From a virus: a stretch of DNA of 21,488 nucleotides. The stretch spans positions 1 through 21,488 of IMG/VR virus record IMGVR_UViG_3300032006_000109; one strand, given 5' to 3'. The notes under the pieces were generated by a model that saw nothing but the letters and a program-made list of their open reading frames with translations, was not told where the DNA came from and did not search any database. Positions 1 through 6,862 of this stretch are shown here, one piece after another; positions within the stretch are counted from its first letter, which is position 1, and each line of letters begins with the position of its first letter. The position numbers were made by a program, and so were the translations under genes.

Positions 1-701
1 CAAGCCTTCAGACATTTACATCTGTAGATAACTTAGCAAAATCATATGTAAATGCAGTTAAAAAAATTGGTGGAAACCCCGACCATCTTGTCCAATTACC
101 ACAAGAAGGAGAATCAAGGGACAATTTCTACAATAAGATCGGTAGACCAGAAACACCAGAAGGTTACGATTTCGGTGATGATCCAGAAGGGAATTTGAAT
201 TTCTTTAAGGATGCTGTTCACCAAATCGGTCTTACACAAGATCAAGCGGCAAATATGCTTCAGCTATATGCATCAGTTGAAGAAGATAATAGTAGAGCTA
301 AAGAACAATCTGATGCAGATTTTGCTGTTAATAGTCAAATCGAACTCAAAAGAGAGTGGGGTGGAAACTATGACAGTAAAATTGATATGGCACAAAGAGC
401 ATTTGCACAATTTGCATCGCCAGAGTTTAGTAAATTAATGGATGAAACAGGATTAGGGAATCATCCAGAATTACTAAAAGCATTCTCTAAAATCGGAGAA
501 ATGTTAGGAGATGATCAGTTAATAGTGGGATCTGGCATGGGAGGACAAGGTATTAGTACAGCACAGGCAAAGGAGGAGATTGAGAGTCTTTATAGAGATA
601 AAGAATTCTCCAAGTCTTATCTGGACAAAACTGACCCCAACCATAAGGCAGCTTCTGAACGTATGGATAAGTTGTTTAGATCAGCATATCCAAGAGTATA
701 A
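1..701 (+). CDS. Capsid scaffolding protein, 5'-truncated by the window edge
   Basis: The reading frame is open to the left edge (first full codon at base 3), so only the C-terminal roughly 232 residues are present. A TTG at 195 could be taken as a start, but the in-frame sequence before it is clearly coding. It contains the motif GRPETPEGYDF (bases 141-173), which I associate with head scaffolding or capsid-assembly proteins of short-tailed phages. The rest is highly charged, mostly helical and lacks cysteine, as expected of a scaffold that fills the procapsid and leaves before DNA packaging. A run near the end is rich in Lys, Asp and Glu (KDPN/ERMDKLFR type), similar to the helical capsid-binding tails of scaffolds, though this is inference. 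It lies directly upstream of the capsid gene, the T7 gene 9 position, which supports the call. A portal gene would be expected upstream, outside the window. Confidence 0.8.
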   Translation, partial: SLQTFTSVDNLAKSYVNAVKKIGGNPDHLVQLPQEGESRDNFYNKIGRPETPEGYDFGDDPEGNLNFFKDAVHQIGLTQDQAANMLQLYASVEEDNSRAKEQSDADFAVNSQIELKREWGGNYDSKIDMAQRAFAQFASPEFSKLMDETGLGNHPELLKAFSKIGEMLGDDQLIVGSGMGGQGISTAQAKEEIESLYRDKEFSKSYLDKTDPNHKAASERMDKLFRSAYPRV

Positions 702-748
702 GCCAAAACAGATATTTATTGAAAGATAATCGTTTGACCTTTCCATAA

Positions 749-773
749 ATTGTCTGCGACCCAACAGGACAAT
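749..773 (+). promoter_or_regulatory. Hairpin in the capsid-gene leader
   Basis: In the 112-base gap between the scaffold and capsid genes, ATTGT (749-753) pairs with ACAAT (769-773) and CTG (754-756) with CAG (765-767). G768 is bulged and the loop is the 8-base CGACCCAA. The surrounding leader is unusually G+C-containing for this genome and is followed by a T-rich stretch (790-805) and then the AAGGA ribosome binding site. This could be an mRNA-stabilising or processing structure for the highly expressed capsid message, or part of a late promoter region. It is not a canonical terminator, because the T run starts 17 bases after the stem. The pairing is seen directly; the role is inference. 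Confidence 0.4.
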
Positions 774-813
774 CGCTAGGCTAATGAACTTTTTTTAATT
801 TTTAAGGAACATT

Positions 814-1830
814 ATGCCAACATTTAGTGATATTGAAACCAGTTACGTCCAGCGTTATGCTTCAGACGTACAGCATATGTTACAGCAAAAGACCACTAGA
901 TTGAGGAATTTTGTTAGCCAGAAACTAGATTGTTCTGGTATTGCAGAATTTATTGATCGAATTGGTGGAGTAACTGCTGAAAACAAAAATGCTCGTTTCG
1001 CAGACTCTCCTGTGCAAGCAATTGCTCATCAAAGGAGAAGAGTAACAGCACGACCTTACCATGCTGGATTTTTTGTAGAAGGATTTGATCAACGTCGTAT
1101 GAATTACGATGTTTTTCAGCCTTATGCAGAAGCTACAAGTATGGCAATGGCTCGTAAAATGGATGAAATCATCGTTGATGCTGCTTTTGGTTCAGCATAT
1201 CAATCAGAAAGTGGAGCAATGGATGGAGCTACAGAAGTAGTATGGTCAACTTCGAGTACTGAGAAAACTTTATCTGGTAAAACTATCGGAGATCAGTTTA
1301 TCGGTGTTCAGTTTGCCTATGGCTCTTCACCAGATGCTAGGACAAAAGGTATGTCAAATGCAGGTGGTGATTATACTTTATCTGTTGATAAACTTCTTCG
1401 TGCAAGACGAATACTTGCTCAGAACGAAGCAGATCAATACGATGAAGGTGGTAATCCATTATATGTCGTTGTATGCTCTCAATCACAGATAGAAGCTCTG
1501 CTTCATTCTCAAGCGATACAGAGTATAGACTATAACAATATTCGTGCATTAGTAGAAGGTGAAACAAACTTTTTTGCAGGTTTTCAGTTTATTAAATATG
1601 AAAATATGCCTACTTATACAGCAGGAATGCAGAATAGTGATACTGGTGAAAAAGTATTAGCTTTCCATCCACAAGGATTGTCTTTGTGTGTATGGATGGA
1701 TCCAGTAACTAAAATTGAACCCCGAGCAGACAAAAGTTTTACACCATATGCATATTTTGAAATGGATATGGGAGCAACTAGAGTCTGGGAGGAAATGGTT
1801 GTTCAAATTGATTGCCTCAAAATGTCCTAA
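814..1830 (+). CDS. Major capsid protein (Phage_capsid_2-like)
   Basis: This 338-residue protein is probably the shell subunit. Residues about 72-125 carry the pattern HQRRRV, then Y..G.FVEGFDQRR, then a helix with MARKMDEIIVDAAFG. This matches what I remember of the Phage_capsid_2 (PF19821) family: an Arg-rich strand, a (V/F)(D/E)..D..R segment, then an R..D..I..A helix. T7 gp10A is close in length (345 residues), but I see no gp10 sequence resemblance, so only the position is T7-like. Position right after the scaffold gene and a strong ribosome binding site (TAAGGAAC, 7 bases before ATG) support a heavily expressed capsid gene. Codon use here is less A/T-biased than in the tail genes downstream. 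There is no obvious slippery heptamer at the 3' end, so there is no sign of a T7-style 10A/10B frameshift. Confidence 0.85.
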   Translation: MPTFSDIETSYVQRYASDVQHMLQQKTTRLRNFVSQKLDCSGIAEFIDRIGGVTAENKNARFADSPVQAIAHQRRRVTARPYHAGFFVEGFDQRRMNYDVFQPYAEATSMAMARKMDEIIVDAAFGSAYQSESGAMDGATEVVWSTSSTEKTLSGKTIGDQFIGVQFAYGSSPDARTKGMSNAGGDYTLSVDKLLRARRILAQNEADQYDEGGNPLYVVVCSQSQIEALLHSQAIQSIDYNNIRALVEGETNFFAGFQFIKYENMPTYTAGMQNSDTGEKVLAFHPQGLSLCVWMDPVTKIEPRADKSFTPYAYFEMDMGATRVWEEMVVQIDCLKMS

Positions 1831-1888
1831 TTATTAGGTTGAGTCCTTTAAGATGAACGCTTAACTTTAATTAATATAAGGAGTTAAT

Positions 1889-2362
1889 ATGGCAAATGTA
1901 TATGGAACCCAACAGACGAAAGCAAATTCTGTACCTATGAAAATGGGCGATGCTCATTCAATGGGTGGTAGAATGCGTGTTTTGTCTGATTCCTATCTTA
2001 TTCCTGCGGCTGGTTCAGTAGCCATTGGAGATGTACTCACTATTGGAGTACTTCCAAAAGGAGCAAGAATATGGGAAGCTCATTTGGGTGTTACTGCCTC
2101 TACAGGTACGGCAAAATTAGCATTAGGTACAATAGTTACAACATCAGCTGGAGTAACTACTACTACTGCGGCGGCACTATTAGCGGCAGTTGTTCATTCT
2201 TCCAACTTCAATCGTAGTATTGAAAGTGGACAAAATGCAACAACAGCGAGTGTAGTGCCACTATCGTATCCTGATGGAGCAACGATTATAGTTACAAACT
2301 CGGTAGCCAAATGGACATCGGGTGAAACTATAACTTGTACGATTAAATATACAATCGATTAA
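1889..2362 (+). CDS. Putative capsid accessory/decoration protein
   Basis: This 157-residue protein is very rich in Ala, Thr, Ser, Gly and Val with few charged residues, a composition typical of small beta-sandwich capsid-surface or head-fibre proteins. It has a short polar N-terminus (MANVYGTQQTKANSVPMKMG), then alternating strands with a low-complexity TTTTAAALLAA segment in the middle, and ends in a strand-like TITCTIKYTID. It has an excellent ribosome binding site (AAGGAG, 1879-1884). It lies between the capsid gene and the tail-tube genes and before a terminator-like hairpin, so it would be co-expressed at high level with the capsid protein. I do not recognise a named family; the function is inferred from position and composition. 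A head-completion role is possible but less likely, because those proteins are usually helical. Confidence 0.6.
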   Translation: MANVYGTQQTKANSVPMKMGDAHSMGGRMRVLSDSYLIPAAGSVAIGDVLTIGVLPKGARIWEAHLGVTASTGTAKLALGTIVTTSAGVTTTTAAALLAAVVHSSNFNRSIESGQNATTASVVPLSYPDGATIIVTNSVAKWTSGETITCTIKYTID

Positions 2363-2369
2363 CCATAAT

Positions 2370-2398
2370 AAGGGGGTGTAGGTAACTATGCCCCTTTT
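2370..2398 (+). terminator. Hairpin with GUAA tetraloop and U-run after the capsid genes
   Basis: AAGGGG (2370-2375) pairs with CCCCTT (2391-2396). After a bulged G2376, UG/UG wobble pairs and UAG/CUA (2379-2381 with 2386-2388) close a GUAA tetraloop (2382-2385). The stem runs into TTTT (2395-2398). The shape fits an intrinsic terminator, or a stability hairpin that attenuates transcription between the highly expressed capsid genes and the tail genes. T7 has its T-phi terminator at the equivalent place after gene 10. The U-run is short, so termination would be partial, as needed for the tail genes to be read through. The ribosome binding site of the next gene (GAGGA, 2403-2407) begins just after it. 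Confidence 0.55.
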
Positions 2399-2411
2399 CT
2401 AAAGAGGAAAT

Positions 2412-3044
2412 ATGAATCGAGTAAGTATTGCAAACCTGGCGTTATCAAATCTTGGTGAAGCACCAATACAAAACTTAACAGATGATAATGCAAGAGCAAG
2501 AATTGCAAATTCCAGAATTGATGATGTTATTCGTGGAGTATTACGGATGCATGATTGGAATTCAGCAATGAAAAGAGTTGCATTAGTTAAAATAGGAGAA
2601 CCTTTATTTGGATTTAATACCACTTTCCAATTACCAGCAGATTTCATAAAAATAATAGAAGTATGGCCTATATCAAGATATAGAATTCAAGGAGATACAG
2701 TTTTATCAAATGAAGATACATTGAGTATATTATATGTTGCAGAACCTATTGATGTAAATACATTAGATGTTTTACTTGGAGAAGCAATAGCATTAAAATT
2801 AGCAGTCGAAATATCTGAGACATTAACAGGGAAAGATGGATTAAAAGAAAGAATGATGCAGAAATGGGTAATACAATTACAAGAAGCTCGATCTGCAAAT
2901 TCTAAAGATAAGACTCCAGAGCATAGAGAAGATTCAACTTTTTGGAATGCAAAACGTAGACATGCTACTCCTGTTCATAGGACATTTAATCATCCAACAG
3001 CAGGGAGTGCAGTACTAAATAACTTTACGCCTCCAGAATCATAA
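2412..3044 (+). CDS. Tail tubular protein A (T7 gp11-like, tail adaptor/gatekeeper)
   Basis: This 210-residue protein is close to T7 gp11 (196 residues). It opens with the family signature IANLALSNLGEAPIQNLTDD, followed by a helix ending MHDWNSAMKR, then FQLPADFIKIIEVWP and a strand pair ending LSILYVAEP. A C-terminal helical part (LGEAIALKLAVEI onward) follows, and the end is a charged tail with HREDSTFWNAKR. In T7, twelve copies form the ring that joins the portal to the nozzle. Here it sits directly before the nozzle gene with a one-base stop/start overlap, suggesting coupled translation. The start is set by GAGGA 4 bases upstream. Family assignment is by motif and gene order and is strong. 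Confidence 0.88.
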   Translation: MNRVSIANLALSNLGEAPIQNLTDDNARARIANSRIDDVIRGVLRMHDWNSAMKRVALVKIGEPLFGFNTTFQLPADFIKIIEVWPISRYRIQGDTVLSNEDTLSILYVAEPIDVNTLDVLLGEAIALKLAVEISETLTGKDGLKERMMQKWVIQLQEARSANSKDKTPEHREDSTFWNAKRRHATPVHRTFNHPTAGSAVLNNFTPPES

Positions 3045-6000
3045 TGCCCACATTTGAATTTCAGCAACCAAGATTTACTGAAGGTGTATTAGCAAAAAGT
3101 CTTCATGGTCGATCTACTGAAGAGTTTTATGCTTATGGTGTCCATGATGCCGAAAATATGATTCCTTTGCTTGAAGGACCGATGGTGAAGCGTCCTGGTA
3201 CAATATTTGTTTCAGAAGGTCAAACAACTAAGTCAAGATTAATACCTTTTTACAAAGGTGGTACTGAAGCATATGTAATTGAAATAGGATATAATGAATC
3301 AGCCACAGATGATACGTTTGATTGTACATTTGCAAATAACTCTTCAACTGTATCTGCTTCTTCAGCAAATATTGATAAACTCTCTATAGGACAACATTTC
3401 TGGCAAAATACTGAAGCTGGGGGATGGCAGATAGCAACAAGATCAGCATATCCATCTTCAGATACAAGTGCAACTGTAGTATCAATTGATACATCAGCAA
3501 ATACTTTTGTTATGTCTGAGACTGCAACAGGCACAGGTGCAAGATCATGCACATTTAGTAATAAACCTTATATCAGGATTTTTTCTCAAGATAAATTATT
3601 AGATAAAGCAGGAGCATCAGGAACACCTTATGTAATTAAATCTCATAGGTGGTTTACAAGTCTAGCTAATGGTATAGATGAAATAAGTAATTTAAGTTGG
3701 ACTCAAAGTGGTGACGTTTTATTTTTTACTTGTCCAACAAGAAAACCATTTTTATTAACTCGTACTATTGATGAAACAGAAAGTCTTGTAAGAGCAGAAG
3801 ATAATTCAGTATGGACAATGAGTGATTATGTACAAGAAGATGGTCCTTATGAAAATCCTAATGCTGATCCTGATAAGGCTTTTGTTGCATTAAAGAGTGT
3901 TAACTCAAGTTTAGAAGTTAATGATGAAATAGCATTTGTACAATTTGACCCTGATAACAATGTTGTTATATTAGCAAATCATGGCTTACAAGTTGGACAA
4001 AAAATAAATTTATATGTAGATGCATTAACAGATAATACACAAATTATTATTAAAAATGGCATTGCAAATCCTGGAACAGACGCTTGTCTCGGAGGATATA
4101 AAGTTGATGGCTCAGTAAATAGTCCTACTCAAAATAATTATTTTTATGTAGTTTATGCAACATCTGTATCTTTCCAAGTTTCAAATATTCCAAATGGTCC
4201 TGCATGGGACATAGCGTATCAAGATAAAGATAATAGTGGTACAGCAGGAGATCAATTTACTGGAGAAATAAAATTATATAGAAGAATTTATGAACGAGGA
4301 TCTACAATTTCAATAGATTCTAAGTATAGATATAGTACAAACCCTGATAATTGGGCAAGTTCAAGTTCAACTGTAGGCAATAATGGTTATGGAGGGAAAG
4401 TATTTACTACTGATGATATAGGAAGACATATTCGTGTTAACCCAATTGCTGATACCACTACAAGAAGAGGTGGTATAAGATGGGCATGGGGTAGAATTGT
4501 TGGTAGAACATCCGAGTCAAGAATAACTGTTAAACTGGAAACAGATTGTTCAGTATATTCCGATGATGGACATGATACTAATGGTGCAGAAGCAGGATCA
4601 AGTGAATGGAGACTAGGTTCATTTAGTGGGGGATGGGATTATTCTGATTTAACAAATCCATTTACAGGTAATGGGTATCCAAAAATATCTCAAATTTATC
4701 AACAAAGATTATGTTTTGCAACTACAGCAGTAGAACCTTCAACTGTATGGTTGTCACGATCTGGTAACTTTTATAATTTTGCTCCTACAGAATTAGGAGT
4801 TCAAGATTCACCTTTAGTTTTAACAGCAGGAGTCACAACAGAAGTTATTAGTTCTTCAAATGGATTATATTTTACTATTGATTCAGATACCCTTGATGAA
4901 ATTTTATGGTTATTAGATTCTAAAAGACTTGCTTTAGGAACATCAGCAGGAGTTTATTTCTTATATGGATCTGAAACAAATCTTACAGTTACACCTAGTA
5001 GATTTACAATTAATAGAGAAACATCTTATTCTGCTACTGATGTCGAGCCTGTAGTTGTATCAAATGTAATTATATATCCTCAACGTGGAGGGAGAGAAAT
5101 TCAAGAATTGGAGTTCTCAGGTTCAGAAGATCAATGGTTGCAAACTAGAATATCTATGAAAGCATATGATATTATTTCGACTAGTAGCATAATAAAATTA
5201 GCATGGCAGGAAAGACCAAATCCAATAATATGGATGGTCATGGATAATGGGAAAGTCTTGTCATTAAGTTATGATAGACAAGTAAAGTTTAAAGCATGGT
5301 CAGTTCATTCTTTTGGAGGAACAGATACAAAAGTAACAGATATTGCAATTATTCCAAGAACAAAATATGATCAAGTTTGGCTACAAATATCTAGAACAAT
5401 AAATGGTGCGACAAAATCATATATTGAACGATTAAATAGGTTCCCATCAGAAAATGTTATTGATCGAAATGAATTAGTTTTTTTAGATTCTGCAAAAATA
5501 CATAAGAATACAGATTTAATTACAGGTAGTCCAGTTGTTAAAGGAGCAAGTCAGAGTACTTCTCAAAATACTCTTATTGTAAAAGGAGCTTCAACAGCAC
5601 CTTCTGCTGGAACAAGGTTTGTAATTGCAGGAGATGCAACAATATATGCTGTAAATTCTGCAACTACACCTGCGGATCCTGGAGATGGGGTAGCAACAAC
5701 GTCAACATGGACATTAGATAGAAATTTAGTTGCATCACCAGCAAATGAAGCAGTAATAGAATTACGATTAGAAGAATTAACAATTTCTCATCTAGAAGGG
5801 CAGTCTGTTGGATTATGTACTAATGGAATGGAACATGCCAATAAAACAGTATCAAGTGCAAAGATCACATTAGATCATGCATTATCAACAACAGTAGTGT
5901 CAGGATTATTTTATAATGCATCTATGACAACTCTTAGTCCACCAACATTAGAAAATCAATATAACTGGAATAAAAGATTATTAACATTAACAGCATTAAT

Positions 6001-6229
6001 ACAAGATAGTCTAGGTATTAGAATTGAATATAATGATTTAACAGAAGAACTATTATTTAGATCAACTCAGCAATCTACAGGACAACCTATTGATTTATTT
6101 AATGGATTTAGAAAACAAACATTATCAGGAATAGGTTGGGATACACATATAGTAAAAATTAATAGTATTAGTCCGTTGCCGATGCAGATAAATGGATTAT
6201 CAATAGAATTAGAAACAGGAGGACCATAA
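3044..6229 (+). CDS. Tail tubular protein B (T7 gp12-like tail nozzle), enlarged
   Basis: The hallmark N-terminus is present: residues 1-60 read F..PRFTEGVLAKSLHGR, then Y.YGVHDAENMIPLLEGP, then KRPGTIFVSEG and RLIPF. Later family-like stretches are SWTQSGDVLFFTCPTRKPFLL, DDIGRHIRV, a YPKISQIYQQRLCFA segment, IYPQRGGREIQELEF, ERLNRFP and SHLEGQSVGLCTNG. In T7, six copies form the nozzle below gp11. T7 gp12 has about 794 residues; this protein has 1061. The excess appears to lie in three beta-rich insertions at roughly residues 85-172, 290-420 and 828-905, which interrupt otherwise continuous nozzle motifs. The start codon shares one base with the previous stop (TAATG), and the next gene starts the same way. 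The nozzle call is secure; the insertions are my reading. Confidence 0.88.
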   Translation: MPTFEFQQPRFTEGVLAKSLHGRSTEEFYAYGVHDAENMIPLLEGPMVKRPGTIFVSEGQTTKSRLIPFYKGGTEAYVIEIGYNESATDDTFDCTFANNSSTVSASSANIDKLSIGQHFWQNTEAGGWQIATRSAYPSSDTSATVVSIDTSANTFVMSETATGTGARSCTFSNKPYIRIFSQDKLLDKAGASGTPYVIKSHRWFTSLANGIDEISNLSWTQSGDVLFFTCPTRKPFLLTRTIDETESLVRAEDNSVWTMSDYVQEDGPYENPNADPDKAFVALKSVNSSLEVNDEIAFVQFDPDNNVVILANHGLQVGQKINLYVDALTDNTQIIIKNGIANPGTDACLGGYKVDGSVNSPTQNNYFYVVYATSVSFQVSNIPNGPAWDIAYQDKDNSGTAGDQFTGEIKLYRRIYERGSTISIDSKYRYSTNPDNWASSSSTVGNNGYGGKVFTTDDIGRHIRVNPIADTTTRRGGIRWAWGRIVGRTSESRITVKLETDCSVYSDDGHDTNGAEAGSSEWRLGSFSGGWDYSDLTNPFTGNGYPKISQIYQQRLCFATTAVEPSTVWLSRSGNFYNFAPTELGVQDSPLVLTAGVTTEVISSSNGLYFTIDSDTLDEILWLLDSKRLALGTSAGVYFLYGSETNLTVTPSRFTINRETSYSATDVEPVVVSNVIIYPQRGGREIQELEFSGSEDQWLQTRISMKAYDIISTSSIIKLAWQERPNPIIWMVMDNGKVLSLSYDRQVKFKAWSVHSFGGTDTKVTDIAIIPRTKYDQVWLQISRTINGATKSYIERLNRFPSENVIDRNELVFLDSAKIHKNTDLITGSPVVKGASQSTSQNTLIVKGASTAPSAGTRFVIAGDATIYAVNSATTPADPGDGVATTSTWTLDRNLVASPANEAVIELRLEELTISHLEGQSVGLCTNGMEHANKTVSSAKITLDHALSTTVVSGLFYNASMTTLSPPTLENQYNWNKRLLTLTALIQDSLGIRIEYNDLTEELLFRSTQQSTGQPIDLFNGFRKQTLSGIGWDTHIVKINSISPLPMQINGLSIELETGGP

Positions 6230-6843
6230 TGTATGTAGAAACTGGATTGGTAATATTATCGTTATTAAATGGTTATAATCAGGCTCAAAATGCAAAAGCT
6301 GGAGGATATGCACGAGCAGATGAGGCTGAGAGGTTAATAAGTGAAACAGATTTAACAAGACATTTTAATAGGAAAGAAAGAAATAAAACTACATTTCAAA
6401 ATAAATTACAAATATTAGAAGCAGGTTTAGATGTCGCAGGTAAAAAGGGTTTAGAAGGGCATAGAATAGCAGAAAATATTCGATCAGAAACGGCATCAAG
6501 TGGAGTAGCATTAGGTAGTGGAACAGCAAGAGAAGTTCTTGCAAATCAACATTTACAAAATGCTAATGAACAGTTATCTATAATGGGAAAAACTCAAGCA
6601 AGATTAAAAACTATTCAACAAAATGCTATTGCTGTAAATAAAATGGAAGATTTTAAAGCAGATATGCAAATAGCAAAATATAAACGTGCCGCAAGTAGAG
6701 CCAGAAGTGGTGCCGAGACTATGTTTCAAGCAAATATGCTAAACACGTTTTCGAATGCGGCAGGAGTATATGCTCAATCTGGTGGGAAATTTGATACAGC
6801 AAATAGTAATATTGATTCTTTTATCTTAAGTCTTCTTTCGTAA
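6229..6843 (+). CDS. Internal virion protein (T7 gp14-like ejection protein)
   Basis: This 204-residue protein is near the length of T7 gp14 (196). After a short hydrophobic start (VETGLVILSLLNGY) it is almost entirely helical and Ala/Gln/Lys-rich, with long coiled-coil-prone stretches. The central segment IRSETASSGVALGSGTAREV resembles the 'ASSGV..GSGTA' turn I associate with gp14-like internal core proteins. In T7, gp14 is ejected first and forms the outer-membrane part of the DNA-ejection channel. The gene is the first after the nozzle, overlaps it by one base, and precedes two further large internal proteins, matching the T7 order 12-(13)-14-15-16. No gp13 counterpart is present. Confidence 0.75.
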   Translation: MYVETGLVILSLLNGYNQAQNAKAGGYARADEAERLISETDLTRHFNRKERNKTTFQNKLQILEAGLDVAGKKGLEGHRIAENIRSETASSGVALGSGTAREVLANQHLQNANEQLSIMGKTQARLKTIQQNAIAVNKMEDFKADMQIAKYKRAASRARSGAETMFQANMLNTFSNAAGVYAQSGGKFDTANSNIDSFILSLLS

Positions 6844-6862
6844 TAATATTAAAAGGTAAATA

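Noticed and set aside
195-701. A 168-residue frame starting at a TTG
   Set aside because: The same frame is open to the left edge and reads clearly as protein (including GRPETPEGYDF), so the real start lies outside the window.
734-762. TTGACC as a possible -35 promoter box before the capsid gene
   Set aside because: No acceptable -10 hexamer lies 16-18 bases downstream (the position reads GCGACC).
1826-1838. CCTAA-TTA-TTAGG hairpin over the capsid stop codon
   Set aside because: Only five pairs, mostly A-T, and no U-run follows; this is expected by chance in AT-rich DNA.
1800-1850. Programmed frameshift at the capsid 3' end, as in T7 gp10A/B
   Set aside because: No slippery heptamer in the right phase and no useful overlapping extension frame.
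1838-1865. GTTGAG...CTTAAC or TTAAG...CTTAA pairing before the decoration gene
   Set aside because: Two competing weak stems of five or six pairs with no supporting context.
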